NCBI GenBank assembly: GCA_003134695.1
Contig: PLCB01000023.1
Location: forward strand, 27,009-82,435
Source: Candidatus Zemynaea palustris
Lineage (GTDB): Bacteria > Vulcanimicrobiota > Vulcanimicrobiia > Vulcanimicrobiales > Vulcanimicrobiaceae
Reading direction: 5' to 3'
Length of the DNA: 55,427 nt
The position numbers and the translations under genes were made by a program. Below, in pieces: positions 8,503 through 15,772 of the stretch; positions within the stretch are counted from its first letter, which is position 1; the number at the start of each line of letters is the position of its first letter. The notes under the pieces were generated by a model. The model was not told the origin of the DNA and searched no databases. It was given only the letters and a program-made list of their open reading frames with translations.

Positions 8503-9152
8503 GCAGGAACGCTTCGGGCCGGCCGCTCTTTGTCGTTTTCGAAGGCATCGAGGCCTCCGGGAAGTCGACCTTGCTCGCCGGCTTGGCGGAGCGGCTGCGG
8601 GCCGACGGCATCTCGGTCGTGACCACTCGCGAACCGGGTGGGACCCCACTCGGTGCGCGCATCCGCAGCTTGGTCCTGTCGCCGGAGGAACGCGTCGCGC
8701 CGGCGACCGAGGCACTCTTGATGACTGCCGATCGCGCCCAACACGTCGCAGACGTGATTCGACCGGCGCTGGCGCGGGGTGAGTGGGTCTTGTGCGACCG
8801 ATTCGCCACCGCGACGCTGGCGTATCAAGGCTTCGGTCACGGAGTTCCGCTTGGCACGCTGCAAAGCTTGATCGCGACGGCCGTCGGAACGCTCGAGCCC
8901 GATCTCATCCTGCTCGTCGACATTCCGGTCGATGTCTCGCGAACGCGGGTCGCCGCGCGCAGCGCCGACAGCGGTCGGCTGGCCGATAGGATGGAGCGGG
9001 AGGATGAAGCCTTTCACCGTCGGGTCCGCGATGGCTATCTGAGGCTGGCACGCGAGAACGCGAGGTTCCGCATACTCGACGGCTTACGGCCGGCCGAGAC
9101 ATTGATCGGCGAAGCGCTCGCGATCGTGCGCGAGAAAGCCGCGCAAGCATGA
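8493..9152 (+). CDS. tmk: Thymidylate kinase; start codon non-canonical or damaged
   Basis: Phosphorylates dTMP to dTDP. The P-loop FEGIEASGKST is in frame at ~8538-8570, then the substrate loop TREPGGTPLGARIR, the DRF motif LCDRFATATLAYQGFG and the LID region. The first ATG/GTG/TTG in frame (TTG 8571) lies after the Walker A lysine, so it cannot be the start of an active enzyme. Upstream to the in-frame TGA at 8472 the only near-cognate codons are ATT (8475) and ATC (8493); I give ATC, which makes 219 residues, near the family length. An indel in the assembly near 8500-8525 is an alternative. The stop overlaps the holB ATG (ATGA). Confidence 0.85.
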   Translation: MRVSRNASGRPLFVVFEGIEASGKSTLLAGLAERLRADGISVVTTREPGGTPLGARIRSLVLSPEERVAPATEALLMTADRAQHVADVIRPALARGEWVLCDRFATATLAYQGFGHGVPLGTLQSLIATAVGTLEPDLILLVDIPVDVSRTRVAARSADSGRLADRMEREDEAFHRRVRDGYLRLARENARFRILDGLRPAETLIGEALAIVREKAAQA

Positions 9153-10198
9153 CATCGACACCGCGCGGTTTCGAGTTCGACGTGGTCGGCGCGCGGTCGG
9201 CGCTCGCACTGTTCGGCGCGCTCGATCGCGCCCGGCTCTCGCATGGTTACCTGTTCACGGGCCCCGCCGGCGTCGGAAAGAAGACGTTCGCACGGCGGCT
9301 CGCGCAGTCGCTGCTCTGCGAGACGCCGAAGCTGACCCTGCTCGGCTACTGCAATCACTGTACCGGCTGCACGCTCTTTGTGGCGGGGACGCATCCTGAT
9401 TTCGTCGCGTCCGATGGCGTCGTCAAGATTGGAAAAGAAGCGGGCAGCGCGCTCCACGACGAGGAGTTAACCGCGCGCGACCTCGTGCGCGAGCTCTCGC
9501 TGCATGGCTATCGGAGTGACCATCGGGTCGTGCTCTTGGGCGACGTCGAGTTTGCGACGCACGAGGCGGCCAACGCGCTGCTGAAGTTTTTCGAAGAGCC
9601 GCCGGCCGGCGTGATCGTGATCCTGACGACCAATGCGTCGGGGACGCTCTTGCCGACGATTCGCTCGCGCTTCGTCGAGGTGCCATTCGGCGTGTTGACC
9701 GGCGACGAAGTCGCGCGTATCCTCGAACGTGAGGGGATTCCGGCGAAACGCGCGCGCATCGCCGCCGACGCGTCGCTCGGCAGCATCACCAGAGCGCGCG
9801 AGGTGCTCGACGGCGACGAAACCGGATTGCGGGGAGCGTCCTTCGCTTGGTTCGGTGAAACGATGGCCGGGCAAGTCGCCGATCACGGTTTTCTGCGGCT
9901 CGACGATCGCAGTCTTAGCGCCGGGGAGAAGCGCGCGCTGGTTGCGGAGATGCTCGAAGTGGTGCGCATCGCCGCGCGGGACTGGGCCGTCCTCGCGCTC
10001 GGCGGAAAAGACGCGCCGCTGCTCGCCCCCGATCAGAAGAAGCTCCTGGCCTCGGTTCCGAAGCGCAAACCGGAGGACGTCGTCGCGCTTCTCGCTGCGG
10101 TGGCCGACGTCGCCAAGTTATCGGAAAGCAACGTCTCGGCCGGGCTCGTCGTCGACTATCTTCGAATGCAGCTCGCCCCGCGTCCGAAACCGGCGTAG
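9149..10198 (+). CDS. holB: DNA polymerase III subunit delta prime
   Basis: 349 residues, ATG overlapping the tmk stop. Clamp-loader AAA+ subunit: P-loop-like GPAGVGKKT (38-46), zinc-binding cysteines C57, C68, C71 and C74 (YCNHCTGC), HPD motif, and the partner interface EEPPAGVIVILTT. The SRC arginine-finger motif reads IRSRFVEV, with Phe in place of Cys. The C-terminal ~130 residues are helical and divergent. tmk-holB adjacency, as in Firmicutes, favours delta prime over DnaX (tau/gamma). Confidence 0.88.
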   Translation: MTSTPRGFEFDVVGARSALALFGALDRARLSHGYLFTGPAGVGKKTFARRLAQSLLCETPKLTLLGYCNHCTGCTLFVAGTHPDFVASDGVVKIGKEAGSALHDEELTARDLVRELSLHGYRSDHRVVLLGDVEFATHEAANALLKFFEEPPAGVIVILTTNASGTLLPTIRSRFVEVPFGVLTGDEVARILEREGIPAKRARIAADASLGSITRAREVLDGDETGLRGASFAWFGETMAGQVADHGFLRLDDRSLSAGEKRALVAEMLEVVRIAARDWAVLALGGKDAPLLAPDQKKLLASVPKRKPEDVVALLAAVADVAKLSESNVSAGLVVDYLRMQLAPRPKPA

Positions 10199-10232
10199 TT
10201 TTCCACAAGCGCCAGCTATGCACAGCGAAAAC

Positions 10233-10265
10233 CCGAAATGTACTCACATCGGGGAAACATTTCGG
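10233..10265. promoter_or_regulatory. 9-bp perfect inverted repeat before the coiled-coil gene
   Basis: CCGAAATGT (10233-10241) and ACATTTCGG (10257-10265) are exact reverse complements around a 15-nt spacer. The gap 10199-10292 holds nothing else clear. The repeat ends 27 bp before the next ATG and has no T run, so it looks more like an operator or 5' UTR hairpin than a terminator for holB. Confidence 0.4.
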
Positions 10266-10292
10266 CAATACTGAACGCCTAGCATCCCGTTT

Positions 10293-10685
10293 ATGGAAAA
10301 GCCGAAAAGAACGCGGGTCGCCAACGCCGATGTCCTCGCGGCAATCACCGAAGTCAAAGAGGGCCTCGGTCAAGTCGAACTGTCGATGAGCGCTATTTAT
10401 GACGAACTCATGCGCGTCAAGGCGACGGCCGAGAGGCACGATGAGGGCCTCGCTGCCCTCAAGGAACTCATGTGGCGCCGTCTTGACGCGCACGACGACC
10501 GTTTCGATGACATGGACAAGCGCCTCTCTTCGATGGGGAAACGGTTAGACGCGCGCTTCGACTCGATAGACCGGCGCTTTGACCAGATGGGGAAACGATT
10601 CGACCTGCGCTTCGACTCACTGGACGTCCGCTTCGATCGGCTCGACGCGCGCGTCGGCGTTCTCGAAGTGCGGCCAGCGCCTTAG
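10293..10685 (+). CDS. Small coiled-coil protein with RFD repeats
   Basis: 130 residues, hydrophilic. From residue ~60 on it is a repeated pattern: RRLDAHDDRFDDMDKRL, KRLDARFDSIDRRFDQM, KRFDLRFDSLDVRFDRL, with RFD/RLD recurring every 7-11 residues, which predicts a long amphipathic coiled coil. The N-terminal ~25 residues are basic. No membrane segment or catalytic motif. Such coiled coils occur as stand-alone oligomerisation or DNA-associated proteins; the function is unknown. The stop codon interlocks with that of the convergent membrane gene (TTAG). Confidence 0.7.
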   Translation: MEKPKRTRVANADVLAAITEVKEGLGQVELSMSAIYDELMRVKATAERHDEGLAALKELMWRRLDAHDDRFDDMDKRLSSMGKRLDARFDSIDRRFDQMGKRFDLRFDSLDVRFDRLDARVGVLEVRPAP

Positions 10686-11425
10686 TAGTAGCGCCTTCCG
10701 TACGAGATATCCGCGTACGTCTTCGCCAGGACGAGGGCGACGTAGCCGGACAGGATCGCTTGGATCACCGCGACCGTGAGGGCGGTAATAACGCTCGATG
10801 ACGGAGCGCCGAGCGAGGTCAGCCAGAGGAACATGTAGCCGGTCGCATAGGCGTTCAGGATGTAGAACGTCCCGATGTAGATGACGAAGACAGCGAGCGT
10901 CGGAAGCACGTTGGCGCGCGCGCGTTCCAGCGAAACTTGCAGCGCGGCCCCTCCGGGGATGCCGCCGATCGCCGCCGCCGGCATCGTATAGATGAAGAAG
11001 AATAGCGCGATCGCGCCCAGGCCGAGCGCGCCGATGCCCCCGAGGAACATCGACCCGATGTAGCTCGCTACGAACACGAGGAAGTTGAAACCGAGGGCGG
11101 CCATCAAGATGTCGGGCAGTTTGCGGCGTGCATCCTCCCACGCTTCGTCGAAACCCGCTCGACCGCGCCGCCACGCGATGTCGCCGACGATGATCGCGAT
11201 CGCGAGGCCGACCGAGTTGAGGAGTTGCGCGACGAGCTGGGTGAGCGAGGCGTTCAGCGTCCCGATCACGCCGCCGCTCAGCATGCTCCCGGCCATCAGC
11301 ATCAGGACGCTCTGCAAGAGCGACGCCGCAAACGGCGCCAGCAGAATCGACGGGTTGCGTACGAGCAGGCCGATCGATTTGAAGTAGGCCGCCGGATCGA
11401 GGCCGGAACCGCTGCGCAGGTTCAG
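10682..11425 (-). CDS. Multi-pass membrane protein, probable CTG start overlapping mtnP stop
   Basis: 247 residues with five or six hydrophobic helices (about residues 25-45, 50-75, 110-150, 170-195 and 205-235) separated by short loops, and a C-terminal YADISYGRRYY tail. Similar poly-topic proteins carry DUF-type glycerophosphoryl-diesterase or Yip1-like membrane domains; I do not recognise the family firmly. The sequence LNLRSGSGLDPAAYFKSIGLLVRNPSILL... starts with CTG overlapping the mtnP TGA as CTGA, analogous to ATGA coupling. The next ATG (about 11310) would cut into the first helix. The longer open frame upstream is a shadow of mtnP. Confidence 0.75.
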   Translation of the reverse strand: MNLRSGSGLDPAAYFKSIGLLVRNPSILLAPFAASLLQSVLMLMAGSMLSGGVIGTLNASLTQLVAQLLNSVGLAIAIIVGDIAWRRGRAGFDEAWEDARRKLPDILMAALGFNFLVFVASYIGSMFLGGIGALGLGAIALFFFIYTMPAAAIGGIPGGAALQVSLERARANVLPTLAVFVIYIGTFYILNAYATGYMFLWLTSLGAPSSSVITALTVAVIQAILSGYVALVLAKTYADISYGRRYY

Positions 11426-12219
11426 CGTGCGCCCGCGAGCGCCGAGCCGCAATTGCACGTGCGCTCGGACGGAATCGCTGCGATGATCCGGAAGATCGCC
11501 GCCTTCACGCGTTCGTTGTTGCTGGCGAAGATCTTCATGACGTGTTCGTGCGAGACCGGTTCGACATCGAGGCCCTCGAGACCGACGTCGTAATCGGTGA
11601 TGAGCGAGATGTTGACGTAACAGATCTGCAGTTCGCGCGCCAGATAGCACTCGGGGTACTGGGTCATGTTGATGACCTCCCAGCCCGCCTGCTGGAACCA
11701 CTTCGATTCGGCGCGCGTCGAGAAGCGCGGCCCTTGAATGACGACGATCGTCCCCCGCTCGTGCGTCCGAATGTCGCCGGCTCGCAATGCGGCGATCGCG
11801 AGGGGGCGCAGTTGCGGACAGTACGGATCGGCAAACGAGACGTGCGTCGTAATCGGTCCGTCGTAAAACGTGTCTTTCCGTCCGGTCGTGCGATCGACGA
11901 CCTGATCGGCGACGACCATGTCGCCGGGCTTCACGTCGGCGAGGAGCGAGCCGCAGGCGGTCGGACCGATGATGCGGGTGACGCCCAACTCCTTCATCGC
12001 CCAGAGGTTGGCGCGGAAGTTGATCGCGTGCGGCGGATACTGGTGGGCTTTCCCGTGCCGCGGGAGGAAGGCGACGCGCTTGCCGGCGACCTCACCGATC
12101 GCGAGTTTGTCGCTTGGCGCTCCGTAAGGGGTCTCGACGGTGATCTCACGCGCGTTTTCGAGGAGCGAGTAGAACCCCGATCCTCCGAAGACGCCGATGT
12201 CGGCTCGTTCGTTTGGCAC
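11422..12219 (-). CDS. mtnP: S-methyl-5'-thioadenosine phosphorylase
   Basis: 265 residues. Cleaves methylthioadenosine, the by-product of polyamine synthesis, to adenine and methylthioribose 1-phosphate. PNP/UDP phosphorylase family 2 motifs: GVFGGSGFYSLL (phosphate loop), PRHGKAHQYPPHAINFRANLWA, GPTACGSL, VIQGPRFSTRAES, WEVINMTQYPE (substrate Met and purine base region) and ISLITDYD. The presence of an SpeA-like decarboxylase ~5 kb away fits polyamine metabolism. Divergent from the peptide-binding lipoprotein; the ~50-bp gap holds both promoters. Confidence 0.93.
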   Translation of the reverse strand: MPNERADIGVFGGSGFYSLLENAREITVETPYGAPSDKLAIGEVAGKRVAFLPRHGKAHQYPPHAINFRANLWAMKELGVTRIIGPTACGSLLADVKPGDMVVADQVVDRTTGRKDTFYDGPITTHVSFADPYCPQLRPLAIAALRAGDIRTHERGTIVVIQGPRFSTRAESKWFQQAGWEVINMTQYPECYLARELQICYVNISLITDYDVGLEGLDVEPVSHEHVMKIFASNNERVKAAIFRIIAAIPSERTCNCGSALAGAR

Positions 12220-12269
12220 GGGGCCGACTGTTCGTGGGGCAGCGATACGCTCCCCTCGAAAGGCGGAGC

Positions 12270-13892
12270 ATGCGTCGCGCCGCCGCGCTCTGGTGTTGTC
12301 TAACGCTCGTGCTCACCGCGTGCACGCGCGTCGGGGGCGCGGGCCCGTCGGCTAGGCATCCCTGGACTCAAGCCCACGTTTTGCGGCTCGCCGACGTCGC
12401 CGACCCCGACCGCTTCAATCCGCTGCTCTCGACGATGGACTTGGTCGAGGCGCTTTCGTCGCTGGTGCTTTCGTATCTGATCATCGCCGACGGCGAAGGC
12501 AGACTCGTCGGCGATCTCGCGACCGAGGTTCCGACGCTGGCCAACGGCGGCATCTCGAAAGACGGCCGCACGTACGTCTACCACTTACGGAAGGGCGTCA
12601 TCTGGCACGACGGCGCGCCGTTCGGCGCACGCGACGTCGCGTTCACCTGGCGCGCGGTGATGAACTCGCGGAACAACGTCTTCCACCGCGAGGGCTACGA
12701 AGAAGCGGCCCGGATCGACACGCCCGACGACTATACGGTGGTGGTCCACCTCAAGCGGCGCTATCCGCCGTTCGTCACGCAGTTCTTTACGCCGCTGCAA
12801 GAGGGGGCCAAGGGCATTCTGCCCGAGCATCTGCTCGCCAAGCTCCCCGACATCAATCAAGCGCCGTACAACGCCGCACCGATTGGAACCGGGCCGTTCA
12901 AGTTCGTACGCTGGGATCGCGGCCGCGGCATAGAATTGGCGGCGAACGAACGGTATTATCGAGGGCGCCCCAAGATCGACAAGATCGATTTCCGCGTCTT
13001 GCCGAACGACAACACGATCCTCGAAGCGATGCAAGCGCACGAGATCGATCTCGTGGTTAGCGTGGCGACGACACTCTACGAACGCTACACGCACCTCGAC
13101 GGCGTCGTGGCGCAACTCTACCCATGGAACGCCGAGAACGTCTTCATGATCAACAATCGGCATCCGGGGTTACGTCACGTCGAAGTACGCCAAGCGATCG
13201 CGACGGCGATCGACTACGACGCGCTCATCCGCAAGGTGACGCACGGCGTCGGAGCGACGGCGCACGACATCATTCCGCAGACGGCGATCGGCTACACGCC
13301 GAATCCTCCCTATCGCTACGATCCGAAAGCGGCGATCGCGTTGCTCGAGCGCAACGGCTGGATCGCCGGGCCGGACGGCATCCGGAGCAAGGGCGGCGAG
13401 CGGCTGTCCTTCACGATGGACATCGGTTCCGCGTCGGCCAACGCGCAGAACATCGCGATCGTCGTACAAGCGAACCTGCGCACGGTCGGCATCGACGTCA
13501 TCATCAAGGGCTATCCGTACAACGTGATCTTCTCGCACGAGGGCCCCATCGAGACGATGACGTACGACTTCGCCGATTACTCGTACACGCTGCCGTTCGA
13601 TCCGAACAATCTCATCTATCTCGGCTGCAACGAGCGGCCGCCGGCCGGCGAAAACGTCACCGGTTACTGTGACCCGAGCGTCGACGCCGCCGAGGAGGCT
13701 GGTCTGCGGACCGACGACCCGAAGGCGCGCGCGACGATCTATCACGGCGTCGAGCGGCGCGTCCACGAAACGATTCCGTACATCCCGCTTTACGTGATAC
13801 GCCGCCCGACGGCGCGTAGCGTCGACCTCAAGAACTTTAGCGCCGCTCCGAGCATAGCGCCATGGTGGAACGCCTGGCAGTGGGAGATCTAG
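12270..13892 (+). CDS. Peptide ABC transporter substrate-binding lipoprotein (SBP family 5)
   Basis: 540 residues from the ATG at 12270, which follows AGGCGGAG; the upstream 19 codons in frame are not needed. A short basic N-terminus and hydrophobic core end in the lipobox LTAC (Cys18). The rest is the DppA/OppA fold: DRFNPLLST, YVYHLRKGVIWHDGAPFGARDVAFTWRAV, GTGPFKFVRWDRG, VRQAIATAIDY. The ligand is probably an oligopeptide or other small polar solute. No permease or ATPase genes are adjacent, so it either works with a transporter encoded elsewhere or is an orphan receptor. Confidence 0.9.
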   Translation: MRRAAALWCCLTLVLTACTRVGGAGPSARHPWTQAHVLRLADVADPDRFNPLLSTMDLVEALSSLVLSYLIIADGEGRLVGDLATEVPTLANGGISKDGRTYVYHLRKGVIWHDGAPFGARDVAFTWRAVMNSRNNVFHREGYEEAARIDTPDDYTVVVHLKRRYPPFVTQFFTPLQEGAKGILPEHLLAKLPDINQAPYNAAPIGTGPFKFVRWDRGRGIELAANERYYRGRPKIDKIDFRVLPNDNTILEAMQAHEIDLVVSVATTLYERYTHLDGVVAQLYPWNAENVFMINNRHPGLRHVEVRQAIATAIDYDALIRKVTHGVGATAHDIIPQTAIGYTPNPPYRYDPKAAIALLERNGWIAGPDGIRSKGGERLSFTMDIGSASANAQNIAIVVQANLRTVGIDVIIKGYPYNVIFSHEGPIETMTYDFADYSYTLPFDPNNLIYLGCNERPPAGENVTGYCDPSVDAAEEAGLRTDDPKARATIYHGVERRVHETIPYIPLYVIRRPTARSVDLKNFSAAPSIAPWWNAWQWEI

Positions 13893-13904
13893 GGAAGAGC
13901 CCGA

Positions 13905-14369
13905 CTATTCCTTGAAGTCGCCGGGCTTCATTTCTTCGATGAACTTTTTGAAGCGCTGGACTTCTTCGGCTTCGGCTTTCTTGTCGGTGACGGTTTCCTC
14001 GAGGACGATCTTGTCGGAGACATAGATCGGCGCTTGCATGCGGAGCGCGAGCGCGATGCCGTCGGAGGGCCGCGCGTCGATCTCCTGCGTGTCGCCGTTT
14101 TGGCGCACGATCAGTTTCGCGAAGAACGTCGAATCCTTGATGTCGTAGATGACGATTTGCTCGAGGGTCGCGTGCATCGACTCCAGCATCGTACGCATCA
14201 GATCGTGTGAAAGCGGCCGGGGGACTTGCGTTCCTTCCAGCGCGAGCGCGATCGCCGTCGCTTCGAAAGGACCGATCAAAATCGGAAGGTAGCGCTTGCC
14301 GTCGAGGTCCTTGAGGATGACGACCGGGTCGTGAGTGAGGAGGTCGATCCCGAGCTTGTCGACCTTCAT
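13905..14369 (-). CDS. Bifunctional nuclease family protein (DUF151)
   Basis: 154 residues from the ATG at 14369, where the family homology (MKVDKLGIDLLTHDPVVILKD) begins; the longer frame from a GTG at 14447 would overlap the divergent ychF start. Core motifs are LPILIGPFEATAIALALEG, PRPLSHDLM, DSTFFAKLIV and EIDARPSDGIALALRMQAPIYV, characteristic of the BFN/TM0160 fold, followed by a UVR-like acidic-basic tail FKKFIEEMKPGDF. Members are reported as RNase/DNase in plants and stress-linked in bacteria. Confidence 0.9.
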   Translation of the reverse strand: MKVDKLGIDLLTHDPVVILKDLDGKRYLPILIGPFEATAIALALEGTQVPRPLSHDLMRTMLESMHATLEQIVIYDIKDSTFFAKLIVRQNGDTQEIDARPSDGIALALRMQAPIYVSDKIVLEETVTDKKAEAEEVQRFKKFIEEMKPGDFKE

Positions 14370-14440
14370 TTGCCGCATATGACGAAAATCCGACGCATCC
14401 AGGACGAATCCTTGCATAAAACGAACGGCGGCGTTCGCGC

Positions 14441-15532
14441 ATGGCACTTTCCTGCGGCATCGTCGGGCTCCCCAATGTCGGGAAATCCACCATCTTCAAC
14501 GCCTTGACTCGCTCGACGGCGCTTGCGGCGAGCTATGCCTACGCGACGATCGAGCCCAACGTCGGCGAGGTTCAGCTGCCGGACTATAGGCTGAGGGTCC
14601 TCGCCGAGATCGTGCACTCGAGCCGAATCGTCCACGCGACGACCCGCTTCGTCGACATTGCCGGCTTGCCGCAAGGCGCGAGCACCGGCGCGGGCCTCGG
14701 AAACGCGTTTCTAAGCCACATCCGCGAAACCGACGCGCTTGCGATGGTCTTGCGCTGCTACGAGGACGGCGAGGCCGAACACGTCGAGGGCGGCGTCGAT
14801 CCGGTCCGCGACGCCGAGATCGTCGACATCGAGATGGCACTCGCCGATTTGGCGTCGCTGACCAAACGCATCGAACGGCTGGGGCGCGAGGCGCGCGTCA
14901 ATCCGAAGCTCGCTCCGCGCGTCGAGGCGGCCGACCGCTTGCGCGCCGCGCTCGAATCCGGGACGCCGGCGCGACGATTCGCGGCGGATTCCCAAGAGCT
15001 GGCGCTCGCGCACGAGGCGTTCTTGTTAACGGCGAAGCCGCTGCTCTACGTCGCCAACATCGACGAAGCGCAGATCGGCAATCCGGGACCGTCGGCGCAG
15101 GCCGTCTTCGCGCTTGCGGAACGGGAAGGGAGCCGAGCGATCGCGATCTGCGGAAAAGTCGAAGCGGAACTGGTCGCCTTGAGTGAAGATGACGCCGCGA
15201 CGTTTCGCAAGGAGTTGGGCATCGACAGCAGCGGTCTCGACCAGCTCATCCTCAATGCGTACGACCTCCTGGGGTTGATGACGTTCTTGACCGCCGGCGA
15301 AAAAGAAGTGCGTGCCTGGCCGATCGCACGCGGGACGAAAGCGCCGCAAGCCGCCGGAAAGATCCACTCCGATATCGAGCGCGGTTTTATTCGCGCCGAG
15401 ATCGTCGGCTACGATGATTACGCGCGCCTGCATACGATGGAGGCGCTAAAGTCTGCCGGCCTCGTTCGCCTTGAGGGCAAAGACTACGTGATGCAAGAAG
15501 GCGACGTGGTAAATTTTCGATTCAACGTTTAA
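14441..15532 (+). CDS. ychF: Redox-regulated ATPase YchF (Obg family)
   Basis: 363 residues. Obg-type P-loop NTPase that binds ATP and associates with ribosomes. Motifs: G1 GLPNVGKST near the N-terminus, switch FVDIAGLPQGASTGAGLGNAFLSHIRETDA, a helical coiled insertion at ~125-200, YVANIDEAQ in place of the usual NKxD, and the C-terminal TGS domain ending YVMQEGDVVNFRFNV. Somewhat divergent from E. coli YchF (for example CGIVGLPNVGKSTIFNALTRS) but all domains are present. A structured repeat follows its stop codon. Confidence 0.95.
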   Translation: MALSCGIVGLPNVGKSTIFNALTRSTALAASYAYATIEPNVGEVQLPDYRLRVLAEIVHSSRIVHATTRFVDIAGLPQGASTGAGLGNAFLSHIRETDALAMVLRCYEDGEAEHVEGGVDPVRDAEIVDIEMALADLASLTKRIERLGREARVNPKLAPRVEAADRLRAALESGTPARRFAADSQELALAHEAFLLTAKPLLYVANIDEAQIGNPGPSAQAVFALAEREGSRAIAICGKVEAELVALSEDDAATFRKELGIDSSGLDQLILNAYDLLGLMTFLTAGEKEVRAWPIARGTKAPQAAGKIHSDIERGFIRAEIVGYDDYARLHTMEALKSAGLVRLEGKDYVMQEGDVVNFRFNV

Positions 15533-15557
15533 TGGCATGGCGACGCGACATTCTCAG

Positions 15558-15734
15558 GCGCTTCGGCGGCATGACACTTGCCTCGGCCGGGACGGCGGAC
15601 TCGTTCCATCCTTGGAACTCGTGCCGCCTCGTGAACTGCTTTGTCGCTCGCCCTCCGGGCTCGCTCGGCGCGGGCGCCCGCCTCGGCAACGTCATGCCGC
15701 CTCGCGCTAGGTAACGTCGCGCCGCCGAAGCGCT
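15558..15734. repeat. Structured intergenic repeat, copy 1
   Basis: Shares an 84-nt identical core (15588-15671) with 49651-49734. Ends are near-perfect inverted repeats: GGCGGCATGAC-ACTTGCC (15565-15582) and GGCAACGTCATGCCGCC (15685-15701); a further partial arm CGCCGCCGAAGCGC lies at ~15719-15733 and pairs with GCGCTTCGGCGGC at 15558. The core holds internal hairpins (GTTCCA-TCCT-TGGAAC; GCCC-TCC-GGGC). It is too short to encode a transposase. It fills most of the ychF to CoA-transferase gap (15533-15772). Looks like a MITE/REP-type mobile or RNA-structured element. Confidence 0.8.
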
Positions 15735-15772
15735 CGGCAAGAACGCATTCCGTTGAATCGAATGGGGAAAGA

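Noticed and set aside
10199-10220. TTTTCCACA and CTATGCACA resembling DnaA boxes, possible origin
   Set aside because: Only two loose matches, no AT-rich unwinding region and no dnaA/dnaN/rpmH nearby.
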